This document shows, piece after piece, positions 41,863-52,480 of a DNA stretch of 64,000 nt. The position numbers and the translations under genes are program-made. Within the stretch, counting starts at the first letter, position 1; each line of letters starts with the position of its first letter. Below the pieces are notes generated by a model. It made no database searches. It had not been told where the DNA came from and was given only the letters and a program-made list of their open reading frames with translations. The stretch comes from Fistulifera solaris (Eukaryota > Bacillariophyta > Bacillariophyceae > Naviculales > Stauroneidaceae). The stretch is from assembly GCA_030295235.1 (NCBI GenBank), contig AP026123.1, forward strand, positions 2,356,001-2,420,000, given 5' to 3'.

Positions 41863-42591
41863 ACTTTAAGAAGAAACAATAAAACATCTTCTCTATCAGT
41901 TATCGGACTAGACATTCATGATTTCCGTTCTATTAACTCTTTTCATTAGATGCAACTATCAATTCGACATTTTGCTAAAGATACGGAAACGATCATATTT
42001 GGGGAATGCCAGCATCTTTTGCAACGCAGGGCAAACCGGAATGTTTTGTTTGCTACGTAATTCGATCACTCTATCATCAGCCCTATTCTTAGCAACTGTC
42101 AACAACTGCGAACTTCTCTCCCACATAGAATGTTGTGTCGTTAAAGAATTGACCTAGCTGATAGAGCTAGCTGATTTAGTTATCTAAGGACGAAAAAGGG
42201 GAACGTTGCGATGCATATATGGTCTACGCGCTTTTCCTGTAGCCGCTGTACTGCATAATGTCTCACAGTTTACTCGCTAGTGATAGACACGACTCGACTG
42301 AATCCCGATCGCAATCGGAAAAGAACTTTCGATCGGCATCGAAAAAGAAAACTCCTCGTCCTTTCGTCGCATAGACTAGCAAGAACATAAAGTCGAGGAG
42401 TTCATTCGAAACAGAAGCAGATGATTCATTGACCGGAATCGAACTCCACGAGACCATGCCACGAGGAAAAGTGACTCAATTTAACGTCGCTCGAAAATCT
42501 ACAAGAGTATTCACAAATTATTTACTCCGTAACAGGCCCCGAGATAATCCAGAAGTCACAAACACAGATATCCTTTACAAAACGAAATACA
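41863..42591. other. Intergenic region upstream of CP12
   Basis: About 730 bases. It holds an inverted pair AACTCCTCG (about 42349-42357) and CGAGGAGTT (about 42394-42402), a 9-bp stem with a loop of about 36 bases. No convincing gene. Confidence 0.35.
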
Positions 42592-43261
42592 ATGAAATTC
42601 AACGCCATCCTATTCGGCTTTACCTTGCTTGCCACAAGCAACACTGCTTCTGCCTTTGTCCTGAATTTTGGTCGAGCAACCTTCGTCACTGCGCACCGTC
42701 CGTTACAGTCGCAAACGTCCCCAACGTCCGAGGCCAGTGAGAATGCCGTCCAAGCCGCGTTAGCAGCATCTAAGAAATATGGTCCAACCTCCGCCGAGGC
42801 ACGTGTCGCTTGGGACGTTGTCGAAGAACTGAGTGCGGCCCGTTCGCACGCGAATGAAGATATCGAAGTACGAACCGTCAAATCCGCAGAACTCCGTGGC
42901 TACCTGGAAGAATTCTCTGCCTCGGAAGAAATGAAAATGAAACTAGCGAGAATGAAGGCATTGGCAGAAGAGATCCAAGCCATCAAAATGACTAGTCCTT
43001 CCTCGAGTCAAGACAAGGCCCCATCGTCCCCGCGGTGCAAGATGCACTTCAAAAGGCCAAAGAAGCGCGTGCGAAATACGGCGATCATTCACCCGAGGCG
43101 AAACTAGCTTGGGAAACCTTGGAAGAAATAGCTTCTCAGGAGAGTCACAAAAAGATTTGGAAGAAGCCATCAACTATGATGAGGAATGTTACGTCGACTC
43201 GGCCATGGAAGTATGCAAGACGATTGAAGAATTGAAGATGAAGCTCGGTCGATCGTTGTAA
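42592..43261 (+). CDS. CP12: Plastid CP12-family regulator of the Calvin cycle, with doubled signature
   Basis: About 222 residues. The N-terminus is a signal peptide ending TASAFVLNF, an ASAFAP-type plastid-targeting site with Phe22. Two similar segments follow: ASKKYGPTSAEARVAWDVVE then ELSAARS, and ARAKYGDHSPEAKLAWETLE then EIASQES; each carries the CP12 AWD-x-VEEL signature. The end, DLEEAINYDEECYVDSAMEV followed by CKTIEELKMKL, provides the C-terminal Cys pair that binds GAPDH. One C is missing in the run 43019-43022 and one A in the run 43149-43153; the true stop is TAA at 43259-43261. In plants CP12 joins GAPDH and phosphoribulokinase in a redox-controlled complex. Confidence 0.85.
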
Positions 43262-43342
43262 AAACACAGACCATGAATGTTTATAAATATAGCTTGCCTT
43301 TCAGTTGAAGATAAAAGAATAGATTGCCTTTTTTTAAAAAAA

Positions 43343-44147
43343 TTACAAAGCATCGAGTCGAGCTTTTAAATCCGGCAAGACCTCATCCAAAACTTCTTCC
43401 TCTTCTGCTTGTAATTTCTTTGCGGGAGCATTCAGACCCACCATTTGCTGATCCAATTCCACACCCAATTCAGCCAACACTTGATTTGTCAGCTGATCCG
43501 CCTCTTCTTCCATACCCTCCGAGTCAAAGGCATCCATCAAGACATCGTCCATCATTTCCTCTTTCACTTGTATACGTTCATTCTCACGCTGGAAATCAGC
43601 CATAATTTTCGTTGTCTTCTTAATATCCATCTGCTGATTGGCGACTTTCATGGATTCGGTAATGGATCCCATGGCGGTGACCGCCGCAATCTGACTGGCC
43701 GCCACCGTCGCATGCATTCCCATCGCCCCCACTTGCGCTTTGGCCGTATGCAATTTGTTGCGTTGTTGTCGCACTTGGACCATCTGTTTGGCTAATGCTT
43801 TGAGTGTTGGGTCATTGGCGCTACTGGCCGTCTTGGCTCGTTGTTTCAGTTCTAACGTTACTTGTTTTTCTTGTCGATCAAGTTCACGAATTTCGCGGTC
43901 AAGGTCGCGTTGATTCGACTGTGTAACAACGGGAGAGGAGAACATGAGATTGCGCTCTTTCATCAAAAAAATTATTAAAATGGAAATAGGATTTAAAAGC
44001 GGACCGATTCGAGAGTATGTTGCAGAATCAAACGAATAACATCAGATCCAAAAGAATTCAGCGTGAACCTACCCGAACTTCTCGTTGTGTCTCGCGCTTA
44101 GCTTTCTTCGCCGCTTCTTTCGGTGTTTCTTTCTTGAACCAGTTCAT
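43343..44147 (-). CDS. VPS2: ESCRT-III subunit VPS2/CHMP2, one intron
   Basis: Exon 1 is 44073-44147 (MNWFKKETPKEAAKKAKRET then QREVR); exon 2 is 43343-43918, starting SNQRDLDREIRELDRQEKQV. The 154-nt intron has donor GTAGGTTC and acceptor GTTACACAG and is in phase. Total 216 residues, normal for VPS2. The basic helical N-terminal half and acidic C-terminal half fit the Snf7 fold, and the tail LPDLKARLDAL is a MIM1 motif for the VPS4 ATPase. ESCRT-III shapes and cuts membranes in multivesicular body formation, cytokinesis and nuclear envelope repair. VPS2 pairs with VPS24 to cap Snf7 filaments. Confidence 0.93.
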
Positions 44148-44526
44148 TTTCAATATTAATTATTGGTTTAAGAACGCAATGAATTGCTTGAGTATTACAA
44201 GAAGTTCATTGTCTTTCAAGTCTTGCGTCGTTGTTGTTGTGCAACCGGAGTTTGAGTCTTGGCTCCTTTTTCGTTTCAGCTAAATTGCTATCTTTCAAGC
44301 TGTAGTCGCAAACTACATTTCAATCCAGCCTAGTTTTAAAACTCTACAAGATTGTACTTCAAAATGTCACACTACGAAAACTAGGGCGAGATGACAGATA
44401 TGACTGCATTAGCACAAAAGTTGATATATAAACTTACAGATTGATCCTAAAACTTTAAACCGCATGAAAACAAAATTGTTTCTCAAAACAACAAAAAAGC
44501 TCACGTTGAGCCTTCCTAGTCAAAAA
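44148..44526. other. Intergenic region
   Basis: About 380 bases, AT-rich, between the VPS2 start and the TMEM65-ACT stop, both on the minus strand. Nothing recognised. Confidence 0.3.
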
Positions 44527-45444
44527 TCAGCCGCGAGGAATGACAGTAATTTGCTGGTCTATCATGACAGATTCCAGCGTCTGCACTCTCTCTTTCAAGG
44601 ACGCATTGATGTCTTCCATTTCTCGGAGTCGATTGTGAACGAGCAATACACTCATGGGTTTCCGCGTGGAGTCCATAACCGAGCGCGCCAATTCATTGAG
44701 ATCATCGTCCTCGTATTGCTGACCCGTCTCTCGATTCACGACATAGAATACATCTTCAATCTCGTTCTCGCTCACACTCTTCGCGTGCAACTCAACCAAG
44801 CTACATCCTCTCGACGCCAATGCCGTGGTCATGCTGGCCAGCACCCCATCCACATTCGGTCCTCGGACCGTCAATGCCGTGATATCTTCGCGCACCGCGT
44901 TGGATGCTTCAATCGTGAACGAAAATTCGTGTTCACTCGTCAACTCCTGCAACTTTAACGTCGTACTGCGTTCGGTGTCAATGAACAACAAATTCAACAA
45001 TCCCAAGCAACATCCCAACAGGACTCCGGCCAAATTTCCGGTGAATTTGACGCGTTTGACGTGTTGGAGTTGCCGCTGTGCCACGGTCAGTGTATTGGGA
45101 GGCAAACCGGCGGCGTGTGCGAGCGACTCGACCGTTCCTCCGCACAGAACGCCGGCGGCATCGGAACAAACTTGTCCGAAGGCGGCCGCCGTCAAGGTCG
45201 AAAGGCCCAACGTCACACCAATCGTACAATCAATCATGTGTCCGGCTTGTAACATGACCGTCTGATCCATGAAACCAAAGCCAATCATGGGAACGGCGGC
45301 TCGTAAAAAGACGGCGCGGAGCTGTTCTTTCGTGGGTTCGGGTATCGTTTCTTCGACAAAGGAAGTTCCCGAAAGTGTGGATTTGTTTGGCCGACGTCGT
45401 CCGACAACTTGTCGACGAGAGAATGTGAGGCCAGTTCGTAGCAT
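44527..45444 (-). CDS. TMEM65-like membrane protein fused to an ACT domain
   Basis: 305 residues. The Arg/Ser-rich N-terminus (MLRTGLTFSRRQVVGRRRP) is a mitochondrial-type presequence. Residues 44-156 match TMEM65: FLRAAVPMIGFGFMDQTVML, QAGHMIDCTIGVTLGLSTLT then AAAFGQVCSDAAGV, and LAGVLLGCCLGLLNLLFID, with about three membrane spans. Residues 177-262 form an ACT domain: ITALTVRGPNVDGVLASMTT, ALASRGCSLVELHAKSV and IEDVFYVVNRETG. A short coiled coil ends the protein. TMEM65 is an inner-membrane protein linked to mitochondrial sodium/calcium exchange in animals; ACT domains bind amino acids or other small ligands. The fusion suggests ligand-gated control, which is inference. Confidence 0.8.
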   Translation of the reverse strand: MLRTGLTFSRRQVVGRRRPNKSTLSGTSFVEETIPEPTKEQLRAVFLRAAVPMIGFGFMDQTVMLQAGHMIDCTIGVTLGLSTLTAAAFGQVCSDAAGVLCGGTVESLAHAAGLPPNTLTVAQRQLQHVKRVKFTGNLAGVLLGCCLGLLNLLFIDTERSTTLKLQELTSEHEFSFTIEASNAVREDITALTVRGPNVDGVLASMTTALASRGCSLVELHAKSVSENEIEDVFYVVNRETGQQYEDDDLNELARSVMDSTRKPMSVLLVHNRLREMEDINASLKERVQTLESVMIDQQITVIPRG

Positions 45445-45944
45445 CTAGTCTTCTTTTTATTGTTGGATTATTCTGTTTCACACTTTCGGTTAAGGGGAAT
45501 GTATCTTTTTATCGTTGAGGATACCTTGCGTTGCGCATCATGAGAAAATCAATACCAGGTATTTCGTGATTTTCTTCGTATCTTCTTCGCACCGAATGGT
45601 GGGAAGTTTGCAAAACTGTAACGATGAGAATTCGTGACCAGACTGAAAGAAATGAAGCGTGGGATAATAAAGTTCCTCCTATCAACGTTCAAATCCAGTA
45701 TGGGCGAAATCAGGTCGAAGACTTTTTGTACTTAGCCATTTGGACCACCGTCGTAAATGTCACAAGCTAAGCAATTCTACAGACATGTAGATTGCAGACG
45801 TCCCAGTCAGCTCAAGAACGAGAAAATTCCTGTTCTATCTCTCTGTCACAATTTTCGCCTTCGTCCCAACTCCCAACAATAAAACCATCGAGCCTTTTGC
45901 TCGAAAAGCTCATCCATTCATAAACTTCTCGACGGAGCGTCTAG
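45445..45944. other. Divergent intergenic region
   Basis: About 500 bases between the TMEM65-ACT gene (leftward) and the glycosyltransferase gene (rightward). No repeat or RNA gene seen. Confidence 0.3.
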
Positions 45945-47123
45945 ATGATGAGTGCCATGAACTCGTCCAAGCGGCTGTCGCTCAACGCCAGTAAGAGCGA
46001 GTACGGTGGTCGCATCAATCAAATTTTCTTCATCACGTGCGTCGCGTCCTTCCTTTTGCAGTTGTTGGCTTCCGTTGCCTCCTGGAACAATGCCCGTTCT
46101 CTGCAATCGACCATGATGGTGGGGTTTGAAGGTGACAGTGAACTGATTCGACAGCGCCGCATGGAGGTTGCTCCCATCGTTTCGCCGACGGAAACTCCCA
46201 AGCACTCAGGACGGTTACGTGTTTTGTTTGGTATTCTCACCGCAGACTTTCCCAATGATGAAAGTTACCGAAAGCGTCATCGTATGCTGTTTCAGTTATG
46301 GGACGATCCCCGTGTTTGTTCATTACCAGACTTTAAGGCTCGTCCGCTGGAAACACGATACGAATGTCAACTCATTTATACCTTCGTCATGGCAGGGAAT
46401 CCGGAGGCACCACCGGTCTTGGTCAACAACGAGCGCCCGTTCGAAGTCGCCAGACCCATTACCGGCCGATCGAAAGACTTGAACGAGCCGGACACGATTT
46501 TGTTGAACATTCGAGAGAACATGAATGAAGGAAAGAGTCAAACCTGGATGAAGTACGGTGCGGAAATTGCGGAAGAGTACGGTCTCGATTACGTCACGAA
46601 ATGCGATGCCGACTCGTTATTGCATTTGCACGATTTCTTTGAGTGGGCCTACCAGAACTTGCCACCGGCTCCGTACAATACGAATGTGTATGCGGGCGCA
46701 CTGCGCGACAAGGCCTACTGGCCGCGTCATGAGACCGAGCAAGAACGAATTCGTTTTGAATCGTACTTTGGACAAAATTTTGAGGGCGTGCACTTGTATG
46801 TGGCGGGTCAGCTTTACATTGTATCGACCGATTTGGCTCGTTTTATTGGGAAGGAAGCTTACACGAACAACTGTTCTTACTGCGAAGGGCACGAAGACCA
46901 TGATATTTCCGCCATGGCGTTCCACAGTCCCGAGCCGATCAAACTCATGGTGATTGGACGAAACCATCGTTTCTGGGAACATCCCGTCAAAGGAGAGCCG
47001 CGTTGGAGACGAATGTGGCAACGAGAAAGCGCGAGAAAAGCCGGAGTGCCGTTTGAAGGTCGAATGTTTAATGCAAAGAGCTCCTTCCAAGATATCATGG
47101 GTTATCCAGCCACGCAGCAATAA
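45945..47123 (+). CDS. Type II membrane glycosyltransferase, GT31-like
   Basis: 392 residues. A short cytosolic tail with SKRLSLNASKSEYGGR precedes one membrane segment (INQIFFITCVASFLLQLLAS), the layout of Golgi glycosyltransferases. The lumenal part opens with RLRVLFGILTADFPNDESYR. The metal-binding motif is in YVTKCDADSLLHLHDF (DAD), and GHEDHDISAM matches the late ED-x-D/V motif of beta-1,3-galactosyltransferases (GT31). Also typical is YVAGQLYIVSTDLARFI. It would add sugars, probably galactose or GlcNAc, to glycoproteins or wall polymers; donor and acceptor are not visible. No intron or frame break. Confidence 0.68.
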   Translation: MMSAMNSSKRLSLNASKSEYGGRINQIFFITCVASFLLQLLASVASWNNARSLQSTMMVGFEGDSELIRQRRMEVAPIVSPTETPKHSGRLRVLFGILTADFPNDESYRKRHRMLFQLWDDPRVCSLPDFKARPLETRYECQLIYTFVMAGNPEAPPVLVNNERPFEVARPITGRSKDLNEPDTILLNIRENMNEGKSQTWMKYGAEIAEEYGLDYVTKCDADSLLHLHDFFEWAYQNLPPAPYNTNVYAGALRDKAYWPRHETEQERIRFESYFGQNFEGVHLYVAGQLYIVSTDLARFIGKEAYTNNCSYCEGHEDHDISAMAFHSPEPIKLMVIGRNHRFWEHPVKGEPRWRRMWQRESARKAGVPFEGRMFNAKSSFQDIMGYPATQQ

Positions 47124-47234
47124 CCATGCGCGTGGGGTGGAAACAACGATAGAGAGTGGATAGGGTTTATTATCGTCATAAGGCAATATCTATAAATCTT
47201 GTTTTTGAAAGAATTGGTAGTCAGTAGCTATAGG

Positions 47235-47901
47235 TTAGCGCTTCCGTTCTCCCTTTGTTGCCTTTTTCCGTCGTTCTTCTTTTAAACGAGCTTTCTCTAG
47301 CTTCGCTTGAGCTGTCTTTTGCTGTTCTTCCTTTTTGTAGTTACACTTTGTTTCCGTAACTCATTCTGTTGTTCTTTCATGGCTAATTCGGCAACTTGCT
47401 TATTCGTCAAGACGACTTCCTCCTCCTTGTCCTCCCCGTCCTCATCGTCATCCTCTTCATCGTAACCGTACCGGGCCACGAGAGCTTGTTTGGCGGCATC
47501 CTCCAGTGATGCCTTCTTTTTCTCTTGTTCTCTTTCTACTTTCAGTCGTTCCGCTTCTAACGCCGCTTGTCGTTCGCGTTCCAGTTGTTCTTGATACAGT
47601 TGTTCCTCCCGTTCATGTTGTTCTTTTTGTTTTTGTTGAAACCCTTTTGATGTTCGTCCCATTCCTTTTGCAAATCCGTTCGTAACACATTCCACACAGT
47701 CGTATCATCGCAATGCGTTTCCGAACTGGCTCGTAACAATTCTAAAACAGACTCCCATTCGTCTTCATCCTCCTCGGTTAACAACAGGGGAATGAGATAC
47801 GTGCCGTACGTTTCGTAATCCAAGCCCAGTTGTTCCAGTCGTTGCGACAGAAACGGTTCCATTGCTTGTCGAGCTTCTTCCTCGGCGTCGGGATTGCTCA
47901 T
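47235..47901 (-). CDS. CCDC43-like protein
   Basis: About 222 residues. The N-terminal helical domain (MEPFLSQRLEQLGLDYETYG then TYLIPLLLTEEDEDEWESVL) matches the start of CCDC43 (RLEALGVD-x-x-x-YG-x-YI). A charged coiled coil follows (QKQKEQHEREEQLYQEQLER), with an acidic stretch (DEEDDDEDGEDKEEE) and a basic tail ending KEERRKKATKGERKR. That tail lies in another frame from the upstream part: one A is missing at the run 47645-47648 and one at 47351-47353 (plus-strand coordinates of the T runs), so the true stop is at 47235. Function of CCDC43 is poorly known. Confidence 0.7.
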
Positions 47902-48261
47902 TCTCGGCGGAATTTGTAGAAAAAAGGGTAACAGTTGCTAATTATGGAAGGCATCGTTGTTGCGTTGCAAGTCGTCGCAAGTAACGAAGCACTCTTGACT
48001 GAAATCCAGTCGTGATAAAAAAGTCGTTGACACTTTATTGTTTTGACAGTCAAAAACCGTCTACCTTTTACTGCACATACAGTACTCAATTGCAGGGTCT
48101 GTCGACTGTCCGTTTACAGCCGTCTGTCCGATGACAGTCCGATTCCTGCACCACCACCGTCCAAGCTTTTTTTACTGCCTCTTGCTTCACAACATTTTTT
48201 TCGTTCCACAACATCCACCCATCATTCTTTACCTTGCGATTCTATTTCGCCACAAGACACC
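47902..48261. other. Divergent intergenic region
   Basis: About 360 bases between CCDC43 (leftward) and POL5 (rightward). No feature recognised. Confidence 0.3.
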
Positions 48262-51200
48262 ATGAAACGCCCTCCACAACATGACACGGATGACACTGAC
48301 GACAACAACAGTGACGACGGCGAACTGATGCTCGTCGAAGAAGAGAAAATCGAAGCAGTACCCTTCTTGGATACCTTCTATGGACTCTCCTCGATGGATC
48401 CACAAGAACGTGCCGAAGCCGCACAAGATATGATACAGCACTGTTTGTTGGGTCCACAGGCCAATACGAAAGATGCCGCGTATGCCTTGAAGCGGTTGTT
48501 GAATGCCTTGTGTTCGGGACGCGCGGCGGCGCGGCAGGGCAACGCGTCGGCCTTGGTGGCCTTTCTCAAAGTGGCGCAAGAGACCAACGCGTTTCAAGAC
48601 ATTCAAAAGGAAACGAAAGTGTCACAGAACAAACAACAAGAGAATCCAGTGGTTGATGCGGTTGTTTCGGATCGAGTCTTTGTGCGCAATCAGTTGCTCG
48701 CGGCGACGACCGAACCCGGGGATAGTCGAAAGAAAAAGGGATCGGAGGAACGCGATTACGTGTTTGGACGTCTGTTTGGTATCTTGGCTGTACAAAGAGT
48801 GGCATGTTGCTACCCAGCAACAGCGATGATGACATGGAAGAAATTGTGACCGTGTCGAAACAGTACATTTCCGATCTCATTCAGCTCTTTCATTTCAAGA
48901 AATGGATGAAAGAATCGGCAGCGCATGCTATTTGTATGCTCCTCAACTCGTACTATTATGCCAGCGAAGAAATCTTGCCCAATGCCAAGGCAATTGTGGA
49001 TCGGTTGGTGAGAGAAAGCATTGTGCCCGAATTGCTGTCGACGACGTTGTCGGAGCTCTCGGCGGAACAGTTAGCGGTAGCCATTCATATTCAATCGCAC
49101 GTGCACTATCATTCTCAAACACTTCCAGCGCCCTTAGAAGAAGCTGTTTTGTCCGTGGAAACGATCCCTACGCTGGCGCTTGCCTTGAGTGAGACGAGCG
49201 CCGTGACACAACCTCGAACGCATTTGGTATGGGATGTCATTTGGACCTTTCTCACCGAGACTTCTACGGAGGAGGCAAGCACGAAAGCGTCTTCGAATGA
49301 TGTTCGTCGACCACGTAAAGTTACTCCGGTAGGTTCCGAGAGTGTGGAAGACGTGTTGGTGGCATTGATTCAGCATGTTGTGACGCAGAGGTTACTCGGC
49401 ATCATGCTGGATGACGAACCGAAACAATACGGCGAATCTGCAGCAGGAAAGGCTACTCATGAACGACGTGCGTTAGCACTTTGTATTGTACGAAATCTTT
49501 CGGGGTGGAGTTTGTGTCTTCTTTGACGGGAAGAACAGTTCTTAACATGACACCATCCATAATGGAAAATGTAGCGCTTAATTCCAATCTGGTGCGTCGG
49601 CTTTTTATCGATGTCATTGGGGCTGGGACAGCAACAGGTAGAAAGGGGAAACAAGCGGAACATATTCTTAAACCTTTGCTACACAAGTGTTGGAATTCAT
49701 TGTTGCGCGGGCTCTCTCTGATTTAGGAAATGATAAGGTGGACGAAGTTGGTTCAAACGAGATGTGCCTATCGATATTACGAGGTATACTGCGTTGTGAT
49801 GCGCATTTTGATTCGAGTACAAAGACGAACACTATTTCGACAATCCTGGAAACAAAGACAAAGCAATTCGACGAGCAATTTTGGATTTCGTACATACAAT
49901 TTTTGGAACGTGAGGTCTTAGCCAATCACTCTGCGCACTTCGTTGATTCGATGTACCAAGCCGCTAAGACTCTGGATAAAAATACAGAGTCGACAGTGGC
50001 TGCCAACTTGAGCAAAGGTATACTCAACTTCTTCTTGGCATCGGCATTCTTCGATTGCAGCTCCGTCGAAGCAGCGGCTGAGGAGTCCGTTCAAACATCA
50101 GCGAAAAAGAAGAAGAATAAGAAGAAGAAATCGTCCAGTCATGTGGAAATTTCCCAAGTGTTGCAACTCGCTGTGCGGTTGAACACCAAACAACCCTACA
50201 ACGTCCGTTCAGTTGCTTCAGCCCGGTTCTTTTCTTTGTTGTCAGAACTACAAATTCGAGCATCTCAATCACAAGGAACCAACAAAGATCAAGAAGTTTT
50301 GACAATCCTCGCTTCACCACGCATATTGTGTTCGGAGCTGCAGCTAGTTGGTGCAAAACCTCTGGTCGCATGGGATGAATCGACTGCGACAGATAAGGAT
50401 GATTTTTCACCACTAGAACTAGTTTCTTTGTTATGTGACGGAGCCAAGAAAAGTTTAGACGATGATCCATCAAGCACAAAGGCGAGATTTGTGTGCGGAC
50501 TAGCGATTCTCGCCTCTGTACTCTATGTTCGCCTCCTTTCGTGTGGCGAAGACGAAGTATCCACGGGAGAGGACGATTTAGATGCCGATGACGATGAAGA
50601 CAGGGAAGAAGTCTTGTCATTTCTTTCCGATGTTCGGGAAGTCTATGAAACCTTTTCCACCGAAGGAACTGTTGATATTTCGTCCCTTGCTGAAATGTGC
50701 ACAAACATCATCTCCTCTCCTCTCGGCGCTGGAGGTAGAAGCCTTGGTGCATCACCGACATTGCTTCGAGAAGCGGTGCGAATTCTTTGGACCAAGACTC
50801 TCACTCACGCATCATCGATCGGTGGAACTGTGATCAACACAGAAACTGTTGATACATTACTTCTTGGTATCGGTATTGATAGATCAGATGAGCACGCGCA
50901 GGAAAATGATGGGGGCGACGAATTAGGCGACAGCGAAGATGAAAATGGCGTTTTCGTTGAAGCGACCGAAGTTGAAGACGACGAAGATAGCGAAGATAGT
51001 AACGATCTTCTCTCTAAACCTTCAAACGATAGGGACGACGATGATTCGGAGAACGATGTTGAAGTAGACCCCTCAAAGCTGCAGTCCTTGCTGGAACAGG
51101 AGCTTGAAGACGACTCCTCTGTGGGAGAAGAACTGGAACATCATGAAGGCGCTGATGCTGCTTTGGCTAAGCTGATTCAGCTGAAACAAGAAGCTCGTAA

Positions 51201-52371
51201 GGCCGGCCAGAAAGCCAAAGAAAGACTCGAACTTTCCCGCCAAATTAAGTGCACGCTACTTCTTGAGACCCTGCTTTCCGGTAAACCAGATGGATGGGGT
51301 TGTCTTCTCACGACTGATGCCCTCCTTGATATTGCGTTTGCCTTGCTGCAGTATCACCGAAGGTTGGAAAAAGCTATCAAGAGCTCATCAGACAAGGGAT
51401 CCGATATTTCATTGTCAGAAAGAAAAGCCATGCTAGCGAGGATCACATCGATTTTGAAAAACAAACTCTTCAAGTTCAAACTGTCCAGTATATCGTGGTC
51501 CAGCCCGGAAGCCGCTCAAGTTTATGCTGAGAATATGTCTGTTTCGCTGTTTCAGGAAATACGTCAGAGTCCGGACAAAGAGCACCAGCAATTATGCAGC
51601 AGTGCGATTGTTTTTCTGACCCGTTGTATTGACTCGCTGGATGGACGACTTGAAATTGCCAAACATTTTACAGCAGTAGTTGATGAATGGGCCCACAGAC
51701 GCACAGGGAAACTAGATGCGAGTTTCTTTGACCATCTCATCCACCAGAACCCATCGTATGCGCAGGTGTCCTTGACCCACGAGCTAGCAAAAGCCGCCGC
51801 TACCGCACGGTCACCATTTTTAAAATCGGAAGCATTCCGACTTCTTGGCTTACTACATAATCCCAAATTGTCGACGGGTCAGAAAGAGTTGGGAGAACTT
51901 GGCGACGCTCGTGTTGTTGCCGCTAGTGATACCGTAATTGATGCTGTCATCAGTGCTTTCGAAGACCCTGAGATGAAGAAAGCCAAGCGCATTCGTGAAG
52001 TCATAAAAACCTTGGAGAAAATTGTGGTATTTCTTTCAGCCAAGCCTTCAGCCTCCCATGAGAAACAATTAGATCGTCTCATGGAACTTTTACAGCAGTC
52101 ACTGAAAAGTTCCGAAAGTAAGGGAATTCAATCGTCGTGCGAAAAAGTTATTAGCCTGATACACGAACTGAAAAACAAACCTACCAGCAACGAAAGTATG
52201 GAAGTAGAGAACGAGGATGCAAAGGATGATAGCAACAATGATCCTATGCAGGTGGATGAAGCCAGGTCGGATGATGAAAGCGCTGACGAAAATGAAAGCT
52301 CTCATGGTGACGGCAAGAAGAAAAAGAAGAGCAAATCGAAGAAAAAGAAAGGAAAATCTAAGAAGAAGTAA
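48262..52371 (+). CDS. POL5: POL5/MYBBP1A-family nucleolar protein
   Basis: About 1,369 residues. The acidic start is followed by PFLDTFYGLSSMDPQERAEA, then ALKRLLNALCSGRAAARQGN, the family's opening HEAT-like region, and SEERDYVFGRLFGILAVQRS. The middle contains two long acidic blocks (EDDLDADDDEDREE and EVEDDEDSEDSNDL). The C-terminus is a Lys-rich nucleolar tail (KKKKKSKSKKKKGKSKKK). Despite the name, the family has no proven polymerase activity; it acts in rRNA transcription and ribosome assembly. Three one-base losses break the frame: near 48795-48801, in the G run 49502-49505 and near 49674-49680; each joins conserved sequence on both sides. Confidence 0.75.
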
Positions 52372-52480
52372 TTTAGTTGTCTTTGGTTAAATTGTAAGGT
52401 TAACTCTGCATTTGTTTGGCCTCATTGGTTGAATGTTAGTAGCGACTATGACGAGCTAGTTTCATAAAAATTCATGTTCT

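Noticed and set aside
42425-42470. Possible tRNA T-arm (GAGTTCGATTC on the minus strand)
   Set aside because: The 5-base stem around the TTCGATT loop does not pair well, and no A-box, anticodon stem or acceptor stem is found at the right distance.
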